Assembly (NCBI RefSeq): GCF_001896135.2
Contig: NZ_MPOH02000016.1
Location: 568,077 to 632,076, forward strand
Direction: 5' to 3'
Length of the DNA stretch: 64,000 nt
DNA from: Streptomyces phaeoluteigriseus
Lineage (GTDB): Bacteria; Actinomycetota; Actinomycetes; Streptomycetales; Streptomycetaceae
Shown in pieces: positions 38,093 through 47,497 of the stretch (position 1 is its first letter; each line of letters starts with the position of its first letter). The notes below the pieces were generated by a model. It made no database searches. It saw only the letters and a program-made list of their open reading frames with translations, and was not told the origin of the DNA. The translations under genes were made by a program, and so were the position numbers.

Positions 38093-38115
38093 TCGTTCGA
38101 AACGAGGGGGATCCC

Positions 38116-39114
38116 GTGGCCGACATCACCCGGCGCCTGGGCTGGCGCCATCTGCGGGGCGCTCCGACGGCGCACATCCGCCACCACCGCTCGGGCACGC
38201 TGGTGCACGACGGCCCGGGGCTCAGCTTCTGGTTCCGCTCACTGACCGCCGCGCTCTCCGAAGTCCCGGTCGACGACCGCGAGCTGGCCATGACCTTCCA
38301 CGCCCGTACGGCCGACTTCCAGGACGTCGCCGTGCAGGCCACCGTGACCTACCGGGTCAGCGACCCCGCCGTCGCCGCCGCCCGCCTCGACTTCTCGATC
38401 GACCCGGACACCGGGGCCTGGCGCGGCGCTCCCCTGGAGCAGCTCGGCACCCTGCTGACCGAGACGGCCCAGCAGCACGCGCTGGACGTGCTCGCCCGGA
38501 CGCCACTGGCGGAGGCGCTGGTCGACGGGGTGACGTCGGTGCGTGAGCGGGTCGCGGCCGGGCTGGCGGCGGAGCCCCGGCTGCCCGCGACCGGCATCGA
38601 GATCGTCGCCGTACGCGTGGTGGCGCTGCGGCCGGAGCCCGAGGTGGAGCGGGCCCTGCGCACCCCGGCGCGCGAGCAGATCCAGCAGGAGGCCGACCGG
38701 GCGACGTACGAGCGGCGGGCGGTGGCCGTCGAGCGGGAGCGGACGATCGCCGAGAACGAACTCGCCAGCAAGATCGAACTCGCCCGGCGCGAGGAGCAGC
38801 TGGTCGACCAGCGCGGTACGAACGCCCGCCGCGAGGCCGAGGAGAACGCGGCGGCCGACAAGGTGCGCGCCGAGGCGGAGGCGACCCGGACGGTACGGCT
38901 CGCCCGCGCGGAGGCGGCGGCGGCCCGCGAGGTGGGCGAGGCGCGGGCGGAGGCCCAGGCGGCCTGGCTCCGGGTGCACGCGGACGTCGACGTGACGACC
39001 CTGCACGCCCTCACCGGCACCCGGCTCGCGGAGAACCTGCCGCGCATCGACAGCCTGACCGTCTCGCCGGACGTGCTGACCGGACTGCTGGCCAGGCTGG
39101 GAGCCTCGGAGTGA
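38116..39114 (+). CDS. SPFH/Band 7 domain protein
   Basis: 332 residues. An SPFH (stomatin/prohibitin-like) domain spans about 30-200 (MTFHARTADFQDVAVQATVTYRVSDP, then TGIEIVAVRVVALRPEPEVERAL), followed by a long charged coiled coil at about 200-285 (Glu/Arg/Ala-rich) and a C-terminal segment ISxxP-like NLPRIDSLTVSPDVLTGLL. Unlike classical flotillins there is no N-terminal membrane segment, so it is either peripheral or cytoplasmic. GTG 38116 has GAGGGGG upstream. Coupled by GTGA overlap to an NAD-kinase-like gene; expression is probably under the tandem palindromes. Function in this pair is unknown to me. Confidence 0.85.
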   Translation: MADITRRLGWRHLRGAPTAHIRHHRSGTLVHDGPGLSFWFRSLTAALSEVPVDDRELAMTFHARTADFQDVAVQATVTYRVSDPAVAAARLDFSIDPDTGAWRGAPLEQLGTLLTETAQQHALDVLARTPLAEALVDGVTSVRERVAAGLAAEPRLPATGIEIVAVRVVALRPEPEVERALRTPAREQIQQEADRATYERRAVAVERERTIAENELASKIELARREEQLVDQRGTNARREAEENAAADKVRAEAEATRTVRLARAEAAAAREVGEARAEAQAAWLRVHADVDVTTLHALTGTRLAENLPRIDSLTVSPDVLTGLLARLGASE

Positions 39115-39998
39115 GTCTCGCCCCGCGGGCCGTGCTGGTCCACCGCACCACGGAGTACGAGGAGTTGGTGGCCCGGCACGGCACGCACGGCCAGGCCGCC
39201 TTCTTCCTCTCCTCGCGGGGCCGGGACATCGAGGAGATCGCCGAACGCCACCGCCGCACCCGGCGCGCACTGGCCGAGGTGACGGCGGCGATCCCGCTCA
39301 CCTGGCGTCAGACACGGGTGGAGCGGCGGGACCTGGACCGCTTCCTGTTCGCGCCCGAGGACGTCGTGGTCGTGGTCGGCCAGGACGGGCTGGTGGCCAA
39401 CGTCGCCAAGTACCTCGCGGGTCAGCCGGTGGTGGGCATCGACACGGACCCCGGACGCAATCCGGGCGTCCTGGTCCGGCACCGGCCCGCCGACGCCGGG
39501 GCGCTGCTGGCCGCCACCGCGGGCGTCGAGGAGCTGACCATGGTGGAGGCCGTCGCCGACGACACCCAGCGGCTGGTGGCCCTGAACGAGATCTATCTCG
39601 GCGCGGCCGGCCACCAGACCGCCCGGTACCGCCTGGGCCTCGACGGCGACGGGGGTGTCGCCGAGGCCCAGGCCTCCTCCGGGGTGCTGGTCGGCACCGG
39701 CACCGGAGCCACCGGGTGGATCCGCTCGGTGTGGCAGGAGCGGGGCGGGGGCCTGCGGCTGCCGGCGCCCACGGAGGAGCGGCTCCTCTGGTACGTCCGG
39801 GAGGCCTGGCCGTCCCCGGCGACCGGGACGGCCCGGGTCGCGGGCGAACTCTCCGCCGCCGGCCGCCTGACCCTCACCGTCGAGTCCGAACGGCTCATCG
39901 CCTTCGGCGACGGCATCGAGAGCGACGCGGTGGAACTGACGTGGGGGCAGCGGGTGACGGTGGGGGTGTGCGGGGAGCGGCTGCGGCTGGTGGGCTGA
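39111..39998 (+). CDS. NAD kinase-like protein
   Basis: 295 residues with the NAD-kinase fold: the diphosphate-binding GGDG motif is GQDG (VVVVGQDGLVANVAKYL), then GIDTDPGRNPGVL, the conserved NE in LNEIYLGAAG, and VGTGTGATGWIRS for the usual TPTGSTAY loop. Motif changes and the SPFH partner suggest a divergent branch, so phosphorylation of NAD is likely but not sure. GTG 39111 overlaps the SPFH stop. Ends 26 bp before a long terminator-like hairpin. Confidence 0.8.
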   Translation: MSLAPRAVLVHRTTEYEELVARHGTHGQAAFFLSSRGRDIEEIAERHRRTRRALAEVTAAIPLTWRQTRVERRDLDRFLFAPEDVVVVVGQDGLVANVAKYLAGQPVVGIDTDPGRNPGVLVRHRPADAGALLAATAGVEELTMVEAVADDTQRLVALNEIYLGAAGHQTARYRLGLDGDGGVAEAQASSGVLVGTGTGATGWIRSVWQERGGGLRLPAPTEERLLWYVREAWPSPATGTARVAGELSAAGRLTLTVESERLIAFGDGIESDAVELTWGQRVTVGVCGERLRLVG

Positions 39999-40023
39999 GC
40001 CGGGCTCCGCCCCGGACCCCCGC

Positions 40024-40073
40024 TCCTCAAACGCCGGAGGGGCTGGATCACCAGCCCGCCCGGCGCTTGAGGA
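40024..40073. terminator. long palindromic intergenic element (bidirectional terminator)
   Basis: TCCTCAAACGCCGG at the left pairs with CCGGCGCTTGAGGA at the right with one mismatch, and the inner GGGCTGG/CCAGCCC continues the stem to a 4-base loop. This is a type of hairpin seen at many gene ends in Streptomyces. It separates the NAD-kinase-like gene (+) from the Pnkp gene (-). Confidence 0.8.
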
Positions 40074-40100
40074 CGAGGCCGTTGAGGCCGAAGCGGGGGT

Positions 40101-40121
40101 CTGGGGGCGGCAGGCCCCCAG
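40101..40121 (-). terminator. GC hairpin downstream of Pnkp
   Basis: CTGGGGGC/GCCCCCAG with a short loop, about 65 bp past the expected C-terminus of Pnkp. Its presence argues that the Pnkp frame should end near 40185 although no stop is found there. Confidence 0.6.
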
Positions 40122-40184
40122 AGTCGGGACCGGGAAAGGGCGGCGGGGGCGAAAAGGACCTCGGTGCGCCCCGCCGCCCCGCTC

Positions 40185-42779
40185 CACAGCCCTCGGGTCC
40201 ACCGGCTCCGACTCCAGCGCCAGCACCCCGAACACCGCCTCGTGGACGCGCCACAGGGGCTCGCCCTCCGCCAGCCGGTCCAGGGCCTCCAGGCCGAGGG
40301 CGTACTCGCGGATCGCCAGGGAGCGCTTGTGGTTCAGGAAGCGCTGCCGCAGCCGGGCGAGGTTGTCGGGGCGCGTGTACTCCGGGCCGTAGATGATCCG
40401 CAGGTACTCGCGTCCCCGGCACTTGATGCCCGGCTGGACGAGGCGGCCCGCCGCGGTGCGGACCACCGCCTCCAGCGGCTTGACGACCATGCCCTCGCCG
40501 CCGCGGCCCGTCATCTCCAGCCACCAGTCGACACCGGCCCGCACCGACTCGGGGTCGGCCGTGTCGACGTACAGGCGCCGGGTGGTCCGGAGGAGACCGG
40601 TGCTGTCGTGCTTCACCAGCCGGTCCAGCAGGGCCAGCTGACCGTCGTGGGGCAGGGCCGCGAGGCTGCGGCCCTGGACTGCGAGGATCTGGAACGGCGC
40701 CAGGCGGACGCCGTCCAGGCCGTCCGTGGTCCAGCAGTAGCGGCGGTACGCCTCCGTGAACGCGGCCGCGTCCGAGGCACGTTCGCGCTGCCGGGACAGC
40801 AGGTCCGAGACGTCGACCCCGCGCGCGGCGGCTCCCTCCAGGGCGGCCAGGGCGCCCGGGAAGACCGCGCCGGACGCGGCGCCGACGGCCGCGTACTGCG
40901 AGCGCAGCAGCCCGGCCGCCTTCAGCGACCACGGCATCAGCTCGGCGTCCAACAGCAGCCAGTCGGTGTCGAGTTCGTCCCAGAGACCGGCCTCGCCGAC
41001 CGCCGCGCGGACCCTGCCGAGGATCTCCTCGGTGACCGCCGCGTCGTCGAAGAACGGTCGCCCGGTGCGGGTGTAGAGCGAGCCCGTCGGGCCTCCCCCA
41101 CTCTCGACTTCGCTCGAGCGGGAGGTGCCCCCGACGCCGAACCGCTTGCGGGCCGTCTCCGCGTCCCGGCACACCAGGGCCACCGCCCGCGAGCCCATGT
41201 GCTTCTCCTCGCACACGACCCGCGCGACACCGTCCTCGGCGTACTGCGCGAACGCCTCCACCGGGTGCTCCAGATACCCCTCGACGCGGCTGGTCGCCGT
41301 CGGCGCCATGGTCGGCGGCAGGTACGGCAGCAGCCGCGGGTCGACGGCGAACCGGCTCATGACCTCCAGGGCCGCCGCCGCGTTCTCCTCCCGCACCGAC
41401 ACCCGTCCCGCGTGCCGGGTCTCGACCACCCGTCGGCCGTGCACGTCCTTCAGGTCCAGCGGCCGTCCGTCGTGCCCGCCCGGTGCCTCCGCCCGCAGCG
41501 GCTTCACCGGCTCGTACCAGACCCGCTCGGCCGGTACGTCGACCAGTTCGCGTTCCGGCCAGCGCAGCGCGGTCAGCTTGCCGCCGAACACGGCACCGGT
41601 GTCCAGGCAGATGGTGTTGTTCAGCCAGCTCGCCTCCGGGACCGGCGTGTGGCCGTACACGACGGCGGCCCGGCCCCGGTAGTCCTCCGCCCAGGGGTAG
41701 CGCACCGGCAGGCCGAACTCGTCGGTCTCCCCGGTGGTGTCGCCGTACAGGGCGTGCGAGCGGACGCGGCCCGAGGTGCGACCGTGGTACTTCTCCGGCA
41801 GACCGGCGTGGCAGACCACCAGTCTGCCGCCGTCGAGGACGTAGTGGCTGACGAGGCCGTCGAGGAACTCCCGCACCTCGGCACGGAACTCCTCGCTCTC
41901 GCGCTCCATCTGCTCGATGGTCTCGGCGAGTCCGTGGGTGGGCTGGACCTTGCGGCCGCGCAGGTGACGGCCGTACTTGTTCTCGTGGTTGCCGGGCACG
42001 CACAGCGCGTTGCCCGACTTGACCATGGCCATCACGCGGCGCAGCACGCCGGGGCTGTCCGGCCCGCGGTCGACGAGGTCGCCGACGAAGACGGCCTGGC
42101 GACCGTCCGGGTGGACGCCGTCGACGTAGCCCAGTTTGCCGAGCAGCGCCTCCAGTTCGGAGGCGCAGCCGTGGATGTCGCCGACGATGTCGAAGGGACC
42201 GGTGAGGTGGGTCAGGTCGTTGAAGCGCTTCTCGGTGACGACGGTGGCGCTCTCGACGTCCGCGACGCCCCGCAGGACGTGCACCTTGCGGAAGCCCTCC
42301 CGCTCCAGCTGCCGCAGCGAGCGGCGCAGTTCGCGGATGTGCCGCTGGATGACCCGGCGGGGCATGCCGGCGCGGTCGGCACGGGCCGCGTTGCGCTCGG
42401 CGCACACCTCCTCCGGCACGTCCAGCACGATGGCGATGGGCAGTACGTCGTACCGCCTGGCCAGGTCGATCAGCTGCCGTCGGGAGTCCTGCTGCACGCT
42501 GGTCGCGTCGACGACGGTGCGCCGGCCGGCCGCGAGGCGCTTGCCCGCGATGTGGTGCAGGACGTCGAAGGCGTCCCGCGAGGCGCTCTGGTCGTTCTCG
42601 TCGTCGGCGACCAGGCCGCGGCAGAAGTCGGAGGAGAGGACCTCGGTGGGCTTGAAGTGCCGCCCCGCGAAGGTGGACTTGCCCGACCCGGACGCGCCGA
42701 TCAGCACGACGAGGGAGAGGTCGGTGACGGGCAGGACGCGGCCCTGCTCCGGGGATGCGGATACCTGGATGTCGGTCAT
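40185..42779 (-). CDS. pnkp: polynucleotide kinase-phosphatase-ligase (bacterial RNA repair)
   Basis: About 865 residues. N-terminal polynucleotide 5'-kinase with P-loop GASGSGKSTF; middle calcineurin-type 2',3'-phosphatase with DIVGDIHGC, GDLVDRGPDS, GNHENKYG and VVCHAGLP; C-terminal nucleotidyltransferase with KHMGSRAV (lysine nucleophile), DAELMPWS and GGEGMVVKP. It heals and, with Hen1, seals RNA cut by ribotoxins. ATG 42779 overlaps the Hen1 stop. Oddity: the usual end, SEPVDPR, is reached at about 40191 but no stop follows; the frame stays open to 38349, antisense to two genes. The end given is where homology stops. Terminator hairpins just beyond support it. Confidence 0.88.
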
Positions 42780-44260
42780 GCTGCCTTCGCCTCCTTCTCG
42801 TTCGTGGTGCTCGGCGTGGCCGTGCTCATGGAAAAGACGGCCATCTGGGTGGGGGGTCCGACCTCGGGGTCGTCCGGTCCGACGGGCACGAGGTCCACGT
42901 CGTAGCCGTGCCGTCCGGCGACCTCGGCGGCCCAGGTGCGGAACTCCTCGCGGGTCCACTCGAAGCGGTGGTCGCCGTGCCGGACGTGGCCGGCCGGGAG
43001 GGTCTCCCAACGGACGTTGTACTCGACGTTCGGGGTGGTCACCAGGACCGTGCGGGGCCGGGCCGAGCCGAACACCGCGTACTCCAGGGCGGGCAGCCGC
43101 GGCAGGTCGAGGTGTTCGATCACCTCGCTGAGCACGGCCGCGTCATAGCCCTTGAGCCGGGTGTCGGTGTAGGCGAGCGAGCCCTGGATCAGGGTGACGC
43201 GGGAGGCCTGCCGCTCCCCCATGCGGTCCAGCTTCAGCCGCCGGGAGGCGATGGCCAGCGCGCGCATCGACACGTCGACGCCGACGATCTCCGTGAACCG
43301 CGGGTCCTTCAGCATCGCCTGCACCAACTGGCCCTGTCCGCAGCCGAGGTCGAGGACGCGGGCGGCGCCGGACGCGCCGAGCGCGGCCAGGATCGCGTCC
43401 CGGCGCTGCACGGCGAGCGGCGTCGGCTTCTCCTCCGTCTCCGCCTCCGCCTCGACCGCGTTGTCGATCTCCTCGACCTCGCTGTCGTCGGTCTCCGCGA
43501 GCCGCACCAGTTCCAGGCGTTCCATCGCCTGCCGGGTCAGCGACCAGCGGCGCGACAGGAATCGGCTGGTGATCAGCTTCTGCTCGGGGTGGCCGGGCAG
43601 CCAGCCCTCACCGGCGCGCAGCAGCTTGTCGACCTCGTCGGGAGCGACCCAGTAGTGCTTGGCGTCGTCGAGGACGGGCAGCAGGACGTAGAGGTGCCGC
43701 AGTGCCTCGGCGAGCGTCAGCGCCTCGGACTCCAGCACGAGGCGCACGTACCGGGAGTCGCCCCAGTCGGGGAACTCCGTGTCCAGCGCGACCGGTTCGG
43801 CGCTCACCGTCCAGCCGAGGGGCTCGAAGAGGCGCCGTACGAGGTCGGGGCCGCCGCGCGCGGGCAGCGCGGGCACCTCGACACGCAACGGGCGCGGCCG
43901 AGCGGGCAGTTCGGGCTTGGCGGTGCACACGCCCCGCATGGCGCTGGAGAAGACGGCGCTCAGCGCCACGGCGAGCAGTGAGGAGGCCGCGTAGGGGCGG
44001 TCGTTGACGTACTGCGCGAGGGCCGCGTCCGGGGCGCCGCCTCGGCCTTTGCCCTTGCCCCGGCGGACGAGCGCCACGGCGTCGACCTCCAGCAGCAGCG
44101 CCGCCGTGCAGCGTTCGGCGTCCGCCTCGGGGTAGAGGACGTGCGCCTTGCCGTAGGAGGTGGAGAACGCCTGCGCCTTGTCGGGATGCTTGTGCAGCAG
44201 GAAGCCGAGGTCGGTGGCGGGACGTTCGCGGGTGCCGGTGGTGGTGATCGTCAGGAACAC
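42776..44260 (-). CDS. hen1: 3' terminal RNA ribose 2'-O-methyltransferase Hen1
   Basis: 494 residues in two parts: an N-terminal half that activates the Pnkp ligase and a C-terminal SAM-dependent methyltransferase with LDLGCGQGQLVQAML, the metal-binding Glu/His set in SEVIEHLDLPRL and HVRHGDHRFEWTREEF, and TTPNVEYN. It methylates the 2'-OH at the 3' end of the cut RNA before sealing, which blocks recutting. A charged Glu-rich linker is near residue 295. GTG 44260 with GAGGCG upstream. Translationally coupled to Pnkp. Confidence 0.92.
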   Translation of the reverse strand: MFLTITTTGTRERPATDLGFLLHKHPDKAQAFSTSYGKAHVLYPEADAERCTAALLLEVDAVALVRRGKGKGRGGAPDAALAQYVNDRPYAASSLLAVALSAVFSSAMRGVCTAKPELPARPRPLRVEVPALPARGGPDLVRRLFEPLGWTVSAEPVALDTEFPDWGDSRYVRLVLESEALTLAEALRHLYVLLPVLDDAKHYWVAPDEVDKLLRAGEGWLPGHPEQKLITSRFLSRRWSLTRQAMERLELVRLAETDDSEVEEIDNAVEAEAETEEKPTPLAVQRRDAILAALGASGAARVLDLGCGQGQLVQAMLKDPRFTEIVGVDVSMRALAIASRRLKLDRMGERQASRVTLIQGSLAYTDTRLKGYDAAVLSEVIEHLDLPRLPALEYAVFGSARPRTVLVTTPNVEYNVRWETLPAGHVRHGDHRFEWTREEFRTWAAEVAGRHGYDVDLVPVGPDDPEVGPPTQMAVFSMSTATPSTTNEKEAKAA

Positions 44261-44367
44261 GGTGGTCGCCTCGAAAGGGTTCGGAAGGAGCGAAAGCGCT
44301 GGTAGTGCGCCTGCGCGCCCCTCCAACCTACAGACAGGGGGCAGCGGCACCCAGGGGTTTTTCCGAG

Positions 44368-45291
44368 CTACTCCGCCCGCTTCCACGGCCGGACGCCGAG
44401 CTTGCCGGTGGTGCCGAGGTCCAGTCCCGGCGTCACGATGACCGGGTCGGCGCCCTCTTTGGCCCGGACCCGGACGTAGGGGACGTTCACCGGTGTCCCG
44501 AACTCGGTGGTGTTGCGCCACACCAGACTCGCGAGCGCCCTCTCGCCCGGTTTCAGGGTGACGGGCTCGGGTGCCTCGTCGGGCCCGGCCCCGGTGGTGA
44601 TCTCGCCGCTGCCCTCGAGGATCTCGACGCCGTCGACCGGCTCACGGTTGTCGTCCAGCAGTTCCAGCAGCGGGTACCCGTTGACGGAGTAGTCGCGGGT
44701 TCCGCAGTTCTGCAGGTGCAGGCCCACGACGCGCAGGCCCATCGCCGCGTCGCCCTCGTCGGCGCTGACCCGGACACCGGAGGCCGGGCAGTCACCCGCC
44801 TCGGCCGGTGCCTCGTCCGCGGGCACCTTGGTGACATCGGCGACCGCGGCCCGCGTCACCGACGACGATCCCGGCGCCTCCGGCCCCAGGTGGACGGTGC
44901 CACGGACGGTCTTCCCGGCTCCGACCGCGCGCACGGTCTCGCGCTTGTTGCCCATGACCTCACCGGCGCCGTTGGTGAAGTTGACGAGGATCGTGTACGT
45001 CATCGCCTCGGTGCCCTGGTTGGTGACCTCGTACGCGGCGGAGATGCCGGAGTCGGTGGGCAGCCGGTCGGCGGTGACCGAGAGGCTGCGCTCAGGAGAC
45101 GGTGAGGGCGACGGGATGGTCACCGAGATGACGCGGACCCCGTCGATGCCCGGGTCGGTCACCTGGGTCCCGGGTGACGCCGTACCCGCGCCGGGACCGC
45201 CGTTCCCGGTGTCGGCACGTTCGGTGCCGCACGCCGCGAGCAACAGGACGGAGGCGAGGGCCGGAAGAAGGAGGGGGGAGGGTCTGCGCAT
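44368..45291 (-). CDS. DUF4232-type secreted lipoprotein
   Basis: 307 residues. Lipoprotein signal with lipobox LLAAC (Cys about residue 21), a Gly/Thr/Pro-rich linker, a first beta domain (SVTIPSPSPSPERSLSVTAD to HLGPEAPG), and a C-terminal DUF4232-like domain (GLHLQNCGTRDYSVNGYPLLELLDDNREPV) with two Cys. Anchored outside the cytoplasmic membrane; function unknown. ATG 45291. No operon partner is evident; the 173-bp gap upstream holds nothing I recognise. Confidence 0.8.
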   Translation of the reverse strand: MRRPSPLLLPALASVLLLAACGTERADTGNGGPGAGTASPGTQVTDPGIDGVRVISVTIPSPSPSPERSLSVTADRLPTDSGISAAYEVTNQGTEAMTYTILVNFTNGAGEVMGNKRETVRAVGAGKTVRGTVHLGPEAPGSSSVTRAAVADVTKVPADEAPAEAGDCPASGVRVSADEGDAAMGLRVVGLHLQNCGTRDYSVNGYPLLELLDDNREPVDGVEILEGSGEITTGAGPDEAPEPVTLKPGERALASLVWRNTTEFGTPVNVPYVRVRAKEGADPVIVTPGLDLGTTGKLGVRPWKRAE

Positions 45292-45464
45292 CCCGTCACC
45301 TCATCAGGGCACTGCCCCGGCGACTGTGGTGGAGGCCATAATTCCGGTCACAGGGCTGTCACAGGTGCCCGCATTCGCTTGCGGGGGACGCACGGCTCGC
45401 CTTCGCGTCCCGGTACACCGGACATCGTTGTCCGCGCCCGGAACGCATGGGCCGCGGGGTGCCG

Positions 45465-46388
45465 TTACGACAGCTGCGACTGCACCTGGGCGGAGATCAG
45501 CTCCAGGTGGTCCAGGTCGTGCAGGTCGAGGACCTGGAGGTAGAAGCGCGTGGAGCCGGCCTCGGCGTAGCGGCCGATCTTCTCGACGACCTCGGCCGGG
45601 GTGCCCGCGAGGCCGTTCTCCTTCAGCTCGTCGACCTCGCGGCCGATCGCGGCGGCCCGGCGGGCGACCTCCCGGTCGTCCTTGCCGACGCAGACCACCA
45701 GGGCGCTGGAGAAGGTGATGGCGTCGGGCGCGCGTCCGGCCTTCTCGGCGGCGGCACGGACCCGGCCGAACTGCCGCTCGGTGTCCTCGACCGAGCTGAA
45801 CGGCATGTTGAACTCGTCGGCGTGGCGGGCGGCCAGCCGGGGCGTGCGGCTCGCGCCGTGACCGCCGATGAGTACGGGGATCTTCGCCTGGGCGGGCTTG
45901 GGCAGCGCGGGCGAGTCCTTGAGCTGGTAGTACTGGCCGTCGAAGTCGAAGGTCTTGCCGGCGTCCGTGGCCCACAGGCCGGTGACGATCTCCAGCTGCT
46001 CCTCGAGGCGGCCGAACTTCTCCTTCGGGAAGGGGATGCCGTACGCCGTGTGCTCCTCCGCGAACCAGCCCGCGCCGAGGCCGAGTTCGACGCGACCGCC
46101 GGACATCTGGTCCACCTGGGCTACCTGGATGGCGAGCACGCCGGGCAGCCGGAAGGTGGCGGCGGTCATGAGCGTGCCGAGGCGGATGCGCTTGGTCTCC
46201 CGGGCCAGCCCGGCGAGGGTGATCCAGGCGTCGGTGGGGCCGGGCAGACCGTCCGAGTCGCCCATCCTCAAGAAATGGTCGGAGCGGAAGAAGGCGTCGA
46301 AACCGAGGTCTTCGGTGGCCTTCGCGACCGTGAGGAGGGTGTCGTAGGTGGCGCCCTGCTGGGGTTCGGTGAAGATACGCAGATCCAT
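45465..46388 (-). CDS. LLM class F420-dependent oxidoreductase
   Basis: 307 residues with the luciferase-like TIM-barrel fold: MDLRIFTEPQQGATYDTLLTVAKATEDLGFDAFFRSDHF, RIRLGTLM, GRVELGLGAGWFAEEHTAYGIPFP and IPVLIGGHG. The N-terminal pattern with SDHF and the lack of an FMN phosphate-binding Arg pattern fit the F420-using actinobacterial group. Substrate unknown. ATG 46388 lies close to GGAGG (1 bp) with AGGA at 7 bp; the same 16-base start region (CAGGATGGAGGCATGG) precedes arcA. Confidence 0.87.
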   Translation of the reverse strand: MDLRIFTEPQQGATYDTLLTVAKATEDLGFDAFFRSDHFLRMGDSDGLPGPTDAWITLAGLARETKRIRLGTLMTAATFRLPGVLAIQVAQVDQMSGGRVELGLGAGWFAEEHTAYGIPFPKEKFGRLEEQLEIVTGLWATDAGKTFDFDGQYYQLKDSPALPKPAQAKIPVLIGGHGASRTPRLAARHADEFNMPFSSVEDTERQFGRVRAAAEKAGRAPDAITFSSALVVCVGKDDREVARRAAAIGREVDELKENGLAGTPAEVVEKIGRYAEAGSTRFYLQVLDLHDLDHLELISAQVQSQLS

Positions 46389-46411
46389 GCCTCCATCCTG
46401 CACGAGCGGCC

Positions 46412-46873
46412 TCATCCGTCCCGCAACACCCCTTCCCGCGCCGCCAGCTTCCGCAGCATCTCCAGGACCCGGTCCCTGGACTCGTCCGCCGCGTCGATGG
46501 CCTCCATGCACTGCCAGTACGTCCCCTCCTCGGCCGCCGAACTGGCGACGCCCACGAGGGCGATGCCGACCTCGCCGAGCAGGTCGCCCAGGCAGAGGAG
46601 CGCCTCCCGGGCGTCGTCCAGCTTGGTGAGCCGGGCGGCGAGCAGGTCGCCGGGGTCGAGGTCCGGGGTGTCCAGCACCCCGCAGCCCCGGCCCGCCAGC
46701 TCGGTCAACCCCAGCGCCTCGCCGCGCAGTTCGGGCGGGCCCGAGACCGCGAGACGACTGCCGATCGCCTGGGCCAGGGCCTGTGCCTGCCACACCTCGG
46801 TCAGGGTCCGTCTCCCGCCGACACTGCTCGCGAGAGCCCGGCTACTCGTCAGGATGAGCCGCACCGCGTCCAT
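46412..46873 (-). CDS. DUF6099 family protein
   Basis: 153 residues, mostly helical, starting MDAVRLILTSSRALASS and containing EVWQAQALAQAIGSRLAV, patterns of a streptomycete-specific family annotated DUF6099. No signal, membrane or catalytic motif. Function unknown. ATG 46873 is chosen over an in-frame upstream start (46915) because homology begins there and a GGGGG ribosome site precedes it. Confidence 0.72.
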   Translation of the reverse strand: MDAVRLILTSSRALASSVGGRRTLTEVWQAQALAQAIGSRLAVSGPPELRGEALGLTELAGRGCGVLDTPDLDPGDLLAARLTKLDDAREALLCLGDLLGEVGIALVGVASSAAEEGTYWQCMEAIDAADESRDRVLEMLRKLAAREGVLRDG

Positions 46874-46919
46874 GGGGCGCCCCCGTCTGTCCCGACGTGC
46901 TCCGCGCACGTCCATGTCA

Positions 46920-47170
46920 CTGCTTCACTACCCAGAGTGAAGGCGTGTGGGACGAAAAGCCAGAGGAAGACGGAAATCTGCGGACAACAAATCGGTTTCG
47001 GACGACCGATTGATTACACAGAGTGACATCGGACTGCACGGTTCCCCTGGTCGCCGGAGAAACCGCGAGAAGCCGGGGGGGAAGCCCCCCGGGGGGAAGC
47101 CCACCCGGGGGGGAGAAGCCGGGGAGGAGTCCCGAGGAAGTGCCGAAGTGGTACGGCTCCGCGCCCGCGG
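46920..47170. other. intergenic region with inverted repeat and G-rich tract
   Basis: AATCGGT (46990-46996) and ACCGATT (47005-47011) form a 7-bp inverted repeat with an 8-base spacer in AT-richer DNA upstream of DUF6099. From about 47068 to 47130 runs of 4-7 G alternate with GAAGCC, with C-runs between; four or more G-runs could form a quadruplex or fold with the C-runs. No gene. Confidence 0.5.
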
Positions 47171-47497
47171 CTACGGCGCCGGAAATCTCCGCTCGTTGCG
47201 GTCGATCTTCGCGTCCAGTGCCGCCAGCGGATCGATGCCGAGGACCTCGCACAGTTGCAGCAGATAGGCGAGCACGTCCGCGACCTCGTCGGTCACCCGG
47301 TGTGCGCTGTCCGGGTCGTCCATCACGCGCGACGACTCCTCCGGCGTCAACCACTGGAAGATCTCCACCAGTTCGGAGGCCTCCACACTGAGCGCGGAGG
47401 CGAGGTTCTTCGGGGTGTGGTAGGGCTGCCAGTTCCGGGCGGCCGCGAACTCGGCCAGCCTGCGCTGGAGCTTCGCCACGTCGAGATGTTCTGTCAC
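47171..47497 (-). CDS. MazG-like nucleotide pyrophosphohydrolase
   Basis: 108 residues of the small MazG/RS21-C6 type: LASALSVEASELVEIFQWLTPEE and VTDEVADVLAYLLQLCEVLGID carry the ExxE and ExxD metal ligands that bind Mg for hydrolysis of nucleoside triphosphates to monophosphate and pyrophosphate. House-cleaning or (p)ppGpp-related role. GTG 47497 overlaps the stop of the ATPase gene (GTGA), so the two are coupled. Confidence 0.88.
   Translation of the reverse strand: MTEHLDVAKLQRRLAEFAAARNWQPYHTPKNLASALSVEASELVEIFQWLTPEESSRVMDDPDSAHRVTDEVADVLAYLLQLCEVLGIDPLAALDAKIDRNERRFPAP

Noticed and set aside
38349..43010. Single 1,553-residue protein on the minus strand
   Set aside because: Only the part 40185-42779 has homology (Pnkp). 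The first 77 codons belong to the complement of Hen1 and the last ~610 are antisense to the SPFH and NAD-kinase-like genes; long antisense frames are common at this GC content.
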